From: Spirochaeta sp.
GTDB taxonomy: Bacteria; Spirochaetota; Spirochaetia; Spirochaetales_E; Spirochaetaceae_B
Assembly (NCBI GenBank): GCA_030590585.1
Contig: JAUUYD010000105.1
Span: forward strand, 1-7,607
Direction of reading: 5' to 3'
DNA: 7,607 bases
Part shown: positions 1 to 6,019 of the stretch, piece by piece
Layout of the letters: the number at the start of each line of letters is the position of its first letter
How positions within the stretch are numbered: position 1 is the first letter of the stretch
Program-made: the position numbers and the translations under genes
The notes under the pieces: model-generated
Databases searched by the model: none
The model's input: the letters and a program-made list of their open reading frames with translations, nothing else
What the model was told of the DNA's origin: nothing

Positions 1-754
1 GACCGTCAATACCGGTATCAATAATCAGATCGAGGATTCCCGAGATATTCCCATCCGTATGCTTTATGCAGATACCACCGGCGTTATGAATGGCCTGAAC
101 ACCTTTAGTAAGCCATGGAAGTATAAAACGTACAAAGTGATCCCGGGACATAAGGGTGCCGGTCTTATATGCATAGTCATCGGTAAGGTAAATGATATCG
201 GCACCGGCCTGAATGCAGAGCCGATACAACTCACAATAATATTCACTGACCATCTCGGATAGTCTGTCAACGAATTCCGGTGAGTCGATATATGACATCA
301 TCAGAACATCCATTCCACAGAGGTACCATGATGCGGCAAAATCATTGCGGCTGAGAACAGCAACTGCCCGGTCCGGGAATCGACGACGGACGTGGCGGAC
401 GGCCTTTATCAGGGCACTTTTACCGGGGCGGGGAGCTGTGAATCCCGCCAGAGCCTCAGGAGTGGGAATCGGATGATCCACAGGAATCGGCAGCAGCTCT
501 CCTGTCATACGGCTTTTTACACCCCATTCGTCTGTATAATATTTGAGGTGTGGAATCACCCAGCGACGCCATCCGAGAACATAGAGCATCTGATTCACCG
601 ATACACCGTCGAGATCCATCGACTCAATCATATCAAGATAGCTTCGATAGCCAAGACCCTTTACAACCGACCAGTCAATCCCCATTTCCATAAATGGAAT
701 CCGGTCTGTCGGCTTCCCCGAAAGTGTATTTAAGATACGGTCTCTGGAATTCAT
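1..754 (-). CDS. Uroporphyrinogen decarboxylase (URO-D) family protein, N-terminal part, cut by window edge
   Basis: An open frame runs on the minus strand from ATG at 754-752 to the left edge without a stop, giving 251 residues plus one base. The start is supported by a GGAGAGGA ribosome binding site a few bases upstream. Residues 4-20 (RDRILNTLSGKPTDRIP) are the typical opening of URO-D-like proteins. Residues 192-211 (DDYAYKTGTLMSRDHFVRFI) and 232-251, starting H232-T-D-G-N236 and running into ILDLIIDTGIDG, are classic TIM-barrel segments of this family. Family members decarboxylate uroporphyrinogen III or, in the MtaA/CmuA-like branches, move methyl groups between corrinoid proteins and other carriers. 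Cytoplasmic, as no signal peptide is seen. The Cys of the zinc-binding HxCG motif of the methyltransferase branch is Asp here, so true methyltransferase activity is doubtful. It is unlikely to be HemE, given the divergent N-terminus. About 90-130 C-terminal residues should lie outside the window. Family assignment is firm, substrate unknown. Confidence 0.88.
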   Translation of the reverse strand, partial: MNSRDRILNTLSGKPTDRIPFMEMGIDWSVVKGLGYRSYLDMIESMDLDGVSVNQMLYVLGWRRWVIPHLKYYTDEWGVKSRMTGELLPIPVDHPIPTPEALAGFTAPRPGKSALIKAVRHVRRRFPDRAVAVLSRNDFAASWYLCGMDVLMMSYIDSPEFVDRLSEMVSEYYCELYRLCIQAGADIIYLTDDYAYKTGTLMSRDHFVRFILPWLTKGVQAIHNAGGICIKHTDGNISGILDLIIDTGIDG

Positions 755-816
755 AAAAGTCCTCTCCGATAACTTATCCTACCACGGTCATGCCGCAGGG
801 AATTAACCCGCAATGT

Positions 817-844
817 TTGTGAATGAATAAAGATTATTTATATC
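817..844 (+). promoter_or_regulatory. Possible sigma-70 promoter of the lipoprotein gene
   Basis: TTGTGA (817-822) and TATATC (839-844) are separated by 16 bases and each match the -35/-10 consensus at four of six positions. They lie in the most AT-rich part of the gap, about 75 bases before the lipoprotein start. The match is weak and AT-rich DNA gives such hits by chance. The overlap with the inverted repeat at 822-855 would fit a repressible promoter. Confidence 0.25.
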
Positions 845-855
845 TTGTATTCATT
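822..855. repeat. AT-rich inverted repeat between divergent genes, possible operator
   Basis: AATGAATA plus AAGAT (822-834) is complementary to ATCTT (842-846) plus TATTCATT (848-855), with a 7-base loop (TATTTAT) and one unpaired G at 847, i.e. 13 pairs. A second perfect 8-base pairing, TGAATAAA (824-831) with TTTATTCA (854-861), overlaps it. There is no T-run and no GC core, so it is not a good terminator. Its place between two divergently read genes suggests a regulator binding site, but no regulator can be named. Confidence 0.45.
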
Positions 856-918
856 TATTCAATTGGACACACCCCACGCCTCGTGAAATGATCAAATCAA
901 TAACAATGGAGGAAATAT

Positions 919-1953
919 ATGAAATTGCTCTTAACTATGCTTGCCGCCGTTCTGTTGATAACGGCGTGTTCGACAGCTCCGGTGCAGGAAGAATCCGTCT
1001 CCGATACATCTGAGGCTGCCGTCGAAGCCACAAGTTCAAGCACAGCTGCTGTAACGAAGGAAAGCTACTATGTTCTGACGGATCCGGCTGTCGTGGAGGC
1101 TCTGGATTCTGCCGAATACAAAATGCTTATCAATCTCGAAACCTACCTGAGTGACGGAGCCATCCAGGAAATGTGGGATATGATGAAGGATTCAGCCGCC
1201 GAAACCGGAATCCTCGTGGAGGAAGAGGACGATCCCATGAGGTCCAAATTCAGGAATATCCAATACCTGGATACGGAATTCGGAATGATAAACAGTTTCG
1301 GATACACTCTCAGATACCGCCAGAAATATGATGATTTCACCGGGATCGGATCTGCCGGCAATGTCATGGATTCCAAGTACGATATCACCATCAAATTCAG
1401 AGACGCCGATCTGGAGAAATCCTTATCCATGCCTCTGAGTGTCGGTTCAGAATTCGATTCCATTGCCAAGAAACCTGAAATGGAAGCTGATATTTCCCCA
1501 TACGGAATGATTTTCACCAACTCAATAAAAGTGAAACCGAAAGTTGAGGATTTCGGCCCTTTTGTTGACCTCTTCGAGCCGACTCTCGAATCTTACGCTG
1601 CTCTGTACCCCGAGCTGCTTGGCCTTCCCCTGCCCGCCGGCTCTTCCATAACCCCGGTAGCCGGACTCACCATACTGGAAGAAAAAGTAGAGCCGGCAAT
1701 CCTGGTGCTTGATTGCGGGGCGGAAATGGAAGTGGCATTCAGCGTCTTTTATATGAATGGTGAAGCACTTGTTTCTGAGATATCCTTCGATTTCGACACC
1801 GAATACGAATCGGATAAAAAGATGTCACTTGAGGATTTCCGGCAGGTTGAAACGTTCTACACATCCCTGCTCGGGAAATACAGTGATCGCCTGGATTTCG
1901 GTTGGTCAAAAACAAAATTTGTATACGATATATTGTTCCCGAATGCTGATTGA
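919..1953 (+). CDS. Unrecognised lipoprotein, possibly with a CYTH/triphosphate-tunnel-like domain
   Basis: 344 residues. ATG at 919 follows a strong GGAGGA site (908-913, 5-base spacing). A lipoprotein signal is clear: MKLLLTMLAAVLLITAC with lipobox I-T-A-C17 and Ser at +2, so the protein is probably lipid-anchored, likely in the outer membrane if it follows the E. coli sorting rule. Residues 18-47 are a Ser/Thr/Ala/Glu linker. The globular part starts near residue 62. I do not recognise it as a named family. The order of motifs recalls CYTH-type folds: YLDTEFG (116-122, compare YFDTPD), GYTLRYRQKY (128-137), D155-I-T-I-K-F-R161, the acidic EMEAD (187-191), EVAFSVFY..GEALVSEISFDFD (271-293) and a late K-T-K (331-333). 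Such alternating basic and acidic strands bind triphosphate and metal in TTM enzymes, but the diagnostic N-terminal ExExK is not visible. A lipoprotein with this fold would be unusual. Lipoprotein call firm, fold call tentative, function unknown. It is the only gene in its transcription unit. Confidence 0.85.
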   Translation: MKLLLTMLAAVLLITACSTAPVQEESVSDTSEAAVEATSSSTAAVTKESYYVLTDPAVVEALDSAEYKMLINLETYLSDGAIQEMWDMMKDSAAETGILVEEEDDPMRSKFRNIQYLDTEFGMINSFGYTLRYRQKYDDFTGIGSAGNVMDSKYDITIKFRDADLEKSLSMPLSVGSEFDSIAKKPEMEADISPYGMIFTNSIKVKPKVEDFGPFVDLFEPTLESYAALYPELLGLPLPAGSSITPVAGLTILEEKVEPAILVLDCGAEMEVAFSVFYMNGEALVSEISFDFDTEYESDKKMSLEDFRQVETFYTSLLGKYSDRLDFGWSKTKFVYDILFPNAD

Positions 1954-1974
1954 GATAGTAAAAGCATAGGAGAT

Positions 1975-2011
1975 GAGGAGGGGGTGCCACTTAAGGAGAT
2001 TCCCCCTCTTC
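1975..2011 (+). terminator. GC-rich hairpin after the lipoprotein gene, weak terminator candidate
   Basis: GAGGAGGGGG (1975-1984) pairs with CCCCCTCTTC (2002-2011) in a 10-pair stem (one G-U), with a 17-base loop. It starts about 20 bases after the stop codon, where a terminator is expected. No U-run follows, and two more C-runs downstream (2026-2030, 2033-2038) could pair with the same G-run instead. It may act as a terminator, a 3' end stabiliser or neither. Confidence 0.35.
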
Positions 2012-2091
2012 CTCCTTGCAATATTCCCCCATCCCCCCTGACAACATGATACTATGATCAAGACCATCTGATACCTGAAAAGGAAAGCTTT

Positions 2092-2982
2092 ATGGACTTG
2101 ATCAAATTCAAATCATTCTTAACCATTACAAGATTAGGTAGTTTCAGCAGGGCTGCAGAGGTATTGTTCTTCTCACAACCGGCAATAAGCGCCCATATCA
2201 AGGAACTCGAATACGAATATGATACAAAGCTGTTTAACAGGGTCGGCAGGAACATCGAATTAACCAAGAGCGGAAAAGCTCTGATTTACTACATCGAATC
2301 CATACTCGATACATTTGAAGAATCAAAGAATGCCCTTAACAACTTGAAAGATGCCGGAGAAGGGATTGTTTCAGTCGGTGCGAGCAGCCTTCCCGGGGCT
2401 CATCTCGTTCCGGAATATCTGGCCAGGTATAAAGCTCAAAATCCCGAGATAAGCTTCGATGTAACGATATTGAAGGCCATGAAAATCCGTGAAATGGTTT
2501 TAAAAAAGAAACTCGATATCGGCATCATCGGTTCTCAGGACCCGGACCACAAAGACCCCGGACTCGTGGAAGAAATTATCGGCAAGGATGAGATGGTACT
2601 GGCAATCCCAAACAACCATCCTCTGGCCGGAAAAGAAAAAATCAGCATCATGAAACTGAAGAATCTGGAGCTGATCGTTTCATTCAAAAACACACTCACC
2701 AGGCAGGTTATCAACAGGTTATTTCTGAAATACAACATCCCCTACAAAATCAATTATGAAATTGATGATAAACCCATGAGAATCTCAATGGTACAGCACG
2801 GCCTGGGATGTGCCTTCTTTACCTATTCCGAGATAAAACGTGAAGCAGAATCAAACTGGTTTTCAATCCTGCGAATAGAGGAAGAAGAGCTATACCGTAA
2901 TATCGTCCTGATACGTCTGAACGATGCCGTCATGTCTCCGACAGCCGAATCGTTCTACGGGTTCCTTCTGGGGATGAGATAA
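2092..2982 (+). CDS. LysR-type transcriptional regulator
   Basis: 296 residues, the usual LysR length. ATG at 2092 follows AGGAAAG (2081-2087). The N-terminus holds the winged helix-turn-helix of the family: residues 2-60, with GSFSRAAEVLFFSQPAISAH (16-35) as the recognition core, followed by LFNRVGRNIELTKSGKAL. A linker helix follows (about 62-88). The effector-binding domain has the periplasmic-binding-protein-like fold: VSVGASSLPGAHLVPEYLARY (93-113), LDIGIIG (141-147), the strand MVLAIPNNHPLAG (168-180) and MVQHGLGCAFF (233-243), which matches the family's V..GLG. element. It acts as a cytoplasmic DNA-binding regulator, normally a tetramer, that switches with a small ligand. Ligand and targets cannot be read from the sequence. 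The complete TTT transporter operon starts 1.4 kb downstream and is a plausible target; LysR regulators next to TctC/Bug-type genes are common. The gene stands alone and is convergent with the phosphoesterase gene. Confidence 0.95.
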   Translation: MDLIKFKSFLTITRLGSFSRAAEVLFFSQPAISAHIKELEYEYDTKLFNRVGRNIELTKSGKALIYYIESILDTFEESKNALNNLKDAGEGIVSVGASSLPGAHLVPEYLARYKAQNPEISFDVTILKAMKIREMVLKKKLDIGIIGSQDPDHKDPGLVEEIIGKDEMVLAIPNNHPLAGKEKISIMKLKNLELIVSFKNTLTRQVINRLFLKYNIPYKINYEIDDKPMRISMVQHGLGCAFFTYSEIKREAESNWFSILRIEEEELYRNIVLIRLNDAVMSPTAESFYGFLLGMR

Positions 2983-3013
2983 CCACTCCGATTTTCACGA
3001 GTCCCGCAATCGG

Positions 3014-3050
3014 CGAGGTTCCTGAAAATGGCAAATTTACAAGAACCTCG
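3014..3050. terminator. Hairpin between convergent genes, possible bidirectional terminator
   Basis: CGAGGTTC (3014-3021) is perfectly complementary to GAACCTCG (3043-3050), with a 21-base loop. It lies in the middle of the 82-base gap between the convergent lysR and phosphoesterase stops, the expected place for a shared terminator. The loop is long and only a short TTTT run follows on the plus side (about 3060), so strength is uncertain. Confidence 0.45.
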
Positions 3051-3064
3051 GCTAATAGATTTTA

Positions 3065-4141
3065 TCAGCTTGCAAAGAAATCCTTGAGAATAGGCTGGAG
3101 TTTCTTTCGTGATATTCCGAGGTTTCCCTGATGGTAAAAAACGATTTCACTGTTATCTCCGCTGAATCCACTGTCCAGGATTTCAAGGCCCAGATCGGAA
3201 GACTCAAGGAAACGAATTGTCTTGGCCCGTAGATTTGAATCTGTTATAAAAACTCCCAGATTCCTTGTGAAATCGGGATCGGTAAAAGCATTCATCGCCA
3301 ACAGGACATCAAGTTTCCTTTCACCGGCATAATCCCGAAAGGCTTTAAGAATGTCCGAATCTTTTTTAATCCAGTCAAGGGCCGGCATCAAAACAGATCC
3401 AATACCGCATTTAACATCACCAAGCTGCCATTCTTTGTAATCTTTTCTCAGTAAATCATAACTGCCGAGTGAAGATACATTGAACTTCTCGAATTGAAGT
3501 TTATCAAACAGGACTTTCTGATCCAGACCGGAAATCTCAATTATTTCATTCGCTATTTTAGCATCATCCTCAGTTACACGGCCTGCTTCTTCATCCAGAT
3601 TGACAGTATCAAGCAGTATGGTTCCTAAAAGAAGGGTACTGATATCACCATCAATTTTATCTTTTTGATCCTTAATAAACCGTTCAGACACAAGAGTAGC
3701 TGCCGATCCGACAGGCCGGATATCGGTTTTGATTCCAGAGGGATATTTCTTCTCGTCTGCATGATGATCCAGAATTTCAGTGATGGATGTTTCAAAAGAA
3801 GACTGGGCGGAACCTAATAAATTGTGATCCACAAGAATAAGGTCTAAATTACCTTTATCAAAAAAATCTTTGAGATTGATATCGTCAATGAATAGTAGAT
3901 CATCGGAACTTAATGATGCCGCGTCAAAAAGGTATACGGCTTCTGTCCTTAAAACAAAATCTTTCCGCGGGATATTCATTAATGGAACTGCATTGACACC
4001 GGACAAGAAGAGATAATAAGCATAAGTGACTGATGATGCCATAGAATCAAGATCCGCGGCTTCGTTTCCCATAACAACAGTTGTCTTTTTATCAGAACTG
4101 TAATTGCTTTTTGCTTGCGCTAAATAATCTTTAATACTCAC
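3065..4141 (-). CDS. DHH/DHHA2 phosphoesterase, PPX1-like exopolyphosphatase or family II inorganic pyrophosphatase relative
   Basis: 358 residues. The start is GTG (4141-4139), behind a TTGGAG site on the minus strand; the first internal Met (24) would remove the first strand of the catalytic domain. The DHH domain shows G25-N-E-A-A-D30-L-D32-S, the variant of motif I seen in yeast PPX1 and animal prune rather than the GHxNPDTDS of family II pyrophosphatases. Then come VDH (104-106), L-D125-H126-H127, PVGSAATLV (143-151) and LLDTVNLD (176-183). Asn26, Asp30, Asp32, Asp105, His127 and Asp178 are the likely metal ligands (Mn or Mg). The DHHA2 domain follows (about 215-355), with RKDYKEW (232-238) and the S344-R-K-K347 phosphate-binding signature near the C-terminus. 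Expected reaction: hydrolysis of phosphoanhydride bonds in polyphosphate or pyrophosphate, in the cytoplasm, as no signal peptide is seen. The length exceeds the roughly 310 residues of typical family II pyrophosphatases and is closer to PPX1. Single-gene unit, divergent from the TTT operon. Superfamily assignment firm, substrate uncertain. Confidence 0.92.
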   Translation of the reverse strand: MSIKDYLAQAKSNYSSDKKTTVVMGNEAADLDSMASSVTYAYYLFLSGVNAVPLMNIPRKDFVLRTEAVYLFDAASLSSDDLLFIDDINLKDFFDKGNLDLILVDHNLLGSAQSSFETSITEILDHHADEKKYPSGIKTDIRPVGSAATLVSERFIKDQKDKIDGDISTLLLGTILLDTVNLDEEAGRVTEDDAKIANEIIEISGLDQKVLFDKLQFEKFNVSSLGSYDLLRKDYKEWQLGDVKCGIGSVLMPALDWIKKDSDILKAFRDYAGERKLDVLLAMNAFTDPDFTRNLGVFITDSNLRAKTIRFLESSDLGLEILDSGFSGDNSEIVFYHQGNLGISRKKLQPILKDFFAS

Positions 4142-4376
4142 GATTTTTCTCCAAGATTAGAAATACTTCTTTGAATCGTGAATCAGAAGGGATAATCTGT
4201 CAATAATAACAATGATTTTCAACCATCATTTATATTTATGGAGTATATAATAAAGATTGATTGTACATAGCCATGGATATCCCTCATTATGCGAATAGAG
4301 TATTTTTTCTCTATAAAAATGTAATAAAGCTAAGAAGAGTAGTAATACTTATATTTAGCAAATAAAGGAGCAGAAA
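4142..4376. promoter_or_regulatory. AT-rich divergent control region between phosphoesterase gene and TTT operon
   Basis: This 235-base gap must hold promoters for both directions. On the plus strand there is a perfect TATAAT (4246-4251) with no good -35 at 16-18 bases (CCATCA at 4223-4228), as expected for an activator-dependent promoter; it would give a leader of roughly 120 bases before tctC. An inverted repeat AATGAT-N8-ATCATT (4211-4216 / 4225-4230) covers that -35 position. A perfect 8-base palindrome GGATATCC lies at 4275-4282. No open frame of note and no RNA gene is visible. The tctC ribosome binding site is AAAGGAG (4364-4370). Confidence 0.45.
4175..4203 (-). promoter_or_regulatory. 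Probable sigma-70 promoter of the DHH phosphoesterase gene
   Basis: On the minus strand a perfect TTGACA (-35; plus coordinates 4203-4198) is followed after 17 bases by CACGAT (4180-4175), which keeps the key A and final AT of the -10. Transcription would start near 4168 and leave a leader of about 27 bases that includes the ribosome binding site. Spacing and position are good, the -10 is only 3/6. Confidence 0.4.
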
Positions 4377-5330
4377 ATGAAAAAAGCATTAGTCGTTTTA
4401 TTACTGTTGGTTATTGCTTCTATCTCGGTTTACGCCGAAGGTAGCACAGAAGAATCAAGCACAGCACCTGAGTTTCCCACAAAGCCGATTAAGCTGGTTG
4501 TCTATACAGGACCAGGCGGAGCCGGGGATATCTTATCCAGGAAATTTACAGACATAGCCAGTAAGTACACCGACGCTACCTTCGTTGTAGAAAATAAAGC
4601 CGGTGCAGGCGGTATTGTAGCCATGGAATATGTCGCAACAACCAAGCCTGATGGATACACACTCATGTACATGACAAAATCCAACGTTTCCAAGCTTGTC
4701 ACGACAGATTCAGAACTGGATCCAATGACTTTCGACTGGATTGCCCAGATGCAGATTGATCCTGAATGTGTCATTACAAACAACAAATCCGGAATTGTCA
4801 CCTGGGATGAGGTTGTAGCAGATGCAAAGGCCAAAGGCGGTTCTCAGCTATGGCTCGGCCCTGCAACCGGCGGACTCGACCATGTAACAGCACAGATGAT
4901 CTGGAAAGCTGCCGGTATTGAAGGAACCTGGGTTCCCTTTGCAAGCGGAGGTAAGGCGAAAGCTGCTCTTCTCGGTGAACAGGGCATAACTTATACGGGA
5001 AACCCCGGTGAGATTATTGGAAAACCCGACTTTTCTGTTGCCGCAGTTTGTACCGCGGAAAGACTTCCACAGTTCCCCGATGTACCGACATTCAAAGAAC
5101 TTGGTATCGATGGACTGGAAAATGAAGTGATGTGGAGAGGCTTTGCCGTAAAGGCAGGAACTCCCGACAGCATTATTGCCTGGTATGATGATATCTTTGA
5201 GAAGGTTACCAACGATCCCGATTGGATTGCAACATATGCACCCCAGGGTAACATGCTTGTTCACAGGACAAGAGATGAATTCAACGCAATCGTTCAGGCC
5301 GATTATGATGCCTATAAGGCAGCCAAATAA
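4377..5330 (+). CDS. tctC: TctC/Bug-family periplasmic solute-binding protein of a tripartite tricarboxylate transporter
   Basis: 317 residues, typical for the family. ATG at 4377 follows AAAGGAG with 6-base spacing. A Sec signal peptide is plain (KK, then hydrophobic 4-18, likely cleavage after VYA20); there is no lipobox Cys, so the product is a soluble periplasmic protein. The mature N-terminus EGSTEESSTA is a short flexible linker. The family opening FPTKPIKLVVYTGPGGAGD (33-51) follows; its GPGG loop and Asp51 form part of the carboxylate pocket in Bug proteins. Further family marks are FVVENKAGAGG (69-79), KPDGYTLMYM (90-99), FPDVPTFKELGI (233-244) and WRGFAVKAGTPDSII (253-267). It binds a carboxylate or similar small acid with high affinity and delivers it to the TctAB membrane complex. 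The ligand cannot be inferred. First gene of the operon tctC-tctB-tctA, separated from tctB by a hairpin that may favour high tctC mRNA levels. Confidence 0.96.
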   Translation: MKKALVVLLLLVIASISVYAEGSTEESSTAPEFPTKPIKLVVYTGPGGAGDILSRKFTDIASKYTDATFVVENKAGAGGIVAMEYVATTKPDGYTLMYMTKSNVSKLVTTDSELDPMTFDWIAQMQIDPECVITNNKSGIVTWDEVVADAKAKGGSQLWLGPATGGLDHVTAQMIWKAAGIEGTWVPFASGGKAKAALLGEQGITYTGNPGEIIGKPDFSVAAVCTAERLPQFPDVPTFKELGIDGLENEVMWRGFAVKAGTPDSIIAWYDDIFEKVTNDPDWIATYAPQGNMLVHRTRDEFNAIVQADYDAYKAAK

Positions 5331-5349
5331 TTAATAATTACTGCAGTCT

Positions 5350-5422
5350 TTGAAGAAGGAAGATATCATTTCTTCCAGGAAACCCCCGCTCTTATCTCTG
5401 GGCGGGGATTTCCAGTCTTCAA
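5350..5422 (+). terminator. Strong intercistronic hairpin between tctC and tctB (attenuator or mRNA 3'-end stabiliser)
   Basis: GGAAACCCCCGC (5378-5389) pairs with GCGGGGATTTCC (5402-5413) at 11 of 12 positions around a 12-base loop. An outer arm TTGAAGA (5350-5356) with TCTTCAA (5416-5422) can close the whole element. No U-run follows, so read-through into tctBA is expected. Such hairpins after binding-protein genes often protect the upstream message and give more binding protein than membrane subunit; that role is inferred here. Confidence 0.55.
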
Positions 5423-5445
5423 CGCCTGGCAAAAACAGGTGAAAT

Positions 5446-6009
5446 ATGGAAATAATCAAATTCTTGGGCAAAGGAACCGGCTTTATAATTCTTCTGGCAG
5501 TTCTGGCGGCCATTCTAATCGGTATTACATATCTGGTAATCAAATCGCCGAGAAAAAGGTATACAGGAAGAATTGTAATTCCGGTTTTTTTTATCGAACT
5601 TTCGGTTCTTTTCGGGGTTATTACACTGGGTTTTCCTGACAAGGGTGATGTTGTAGGACCTGGAGTTGTACCAGGCCTCTGGATAATCGGAATTCTCGCG
5701 TTGAGCATTTTTTTACTTGTTCGCGGTCTTTTCGAATATGAAGACGAAGATCCCCCCTGGGGACACGTCGGCAAGGTTGCCGTTTTTATAGCAATGACAA
5801 TATTGTATTTAATTATAATGCAGATAATCGGCTACTATATTGCGACCATACTTTATCTTTTTGCAGGTATGTATTTTTTGGCATATCGGAACTGGAAGGT
5901 AATGATATCACTATCGGCAGGGTGGATTCTTATTTCCTACTTTGCTTTCTACCGCCTTTTGTATGTACCCCTGCCCAGGGGTTTACTTATAGAGTGGATC
6001 TTCGGTTAA
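5446..6009 (+). CDS. tctB: TctB-family small membrane subunit of the tripartite tricarboxylate transporter
   Basis: 187 residues. ATG at 5446 sits behind a modest AGGTGA site (5437-5442) with only 3 bases of spacing. Hydrophobic segments lie at about 12-33, 43-62, 76-94, 110-127, 129-146 and 152-171, so the protein is an inner-membrane subunit. The stretch G71-P-G-V-V-P-G-L (71-78), leading into a membrane helix that ends LLVRGL (90-95), and the C-terminal VPLPRGLL (174-181) are typical of TctB. TctB pairs with TctA; it is required for transport but varies strongly in sequence between systems. Compared with the usual four-helix TctB there are one or two extra hydrophobic segments at the N-terminus (about residues 12-62, around a basic KSPRKR turn). 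Charged loop FEYEDEDPP (96-104) links the two halves. The stop is 10 bases before the tctA start, so translation is probably coordinated. Identity rests on position as well as on motifs. Confidence 0.9.
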   Translation: MEIIKFLGKGTGFIILLAVLAAILIGITYLVIKSPRKRYTGRIVIPVFFIELSVLFGVITLGFPDKGDVVGPGVVPGLWIIGILALSIFLLVRGLFEYEDEDPPWGHVGKVAVFIAMTILYLIIMQIIGYYIATILYLFAGMYFLAYRNWKVMISLSAGWILISYFAFYRLLYVPLPRGLLIEWIFG

Positions 6010-6019
6010 GGAATAATAT

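Noticed and set aside
59..270. Short open frames on both strands near the left edge
   Set aside because: Both lie within the URO-D-like gene but are out of its frame; the true minus-strand frame runs through to the window edge with conserved motifs.
392..733. Open frame of 113 codons on the plus strand
   Set aside because: It lies fully inside the URO-D-family gene read on the other strand, has no family-like motif, and the minus-strand reading is strongly family-like throughout.
4142..4376. Possible riboswitch or small RNA in the tctC leader
   Set aside because: The region is AT-rich with only short inverted repeats and shows no conserved riboswitch core that I can recognise.
4848..5264. 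Minus-strand frames inside tctC
   Set aside because: They are antisense to a textbook TctC sequence and show no family motif.
5331..5774. 147-codon minus-strand frame across the tctC-tctB gap
   Set aside because: It overlaps the tctC-tctB hairpin and the first half of tctB antisense; the translation is low-complexity (Pro, Ser, Thr, Ile) with no recognisable motif.
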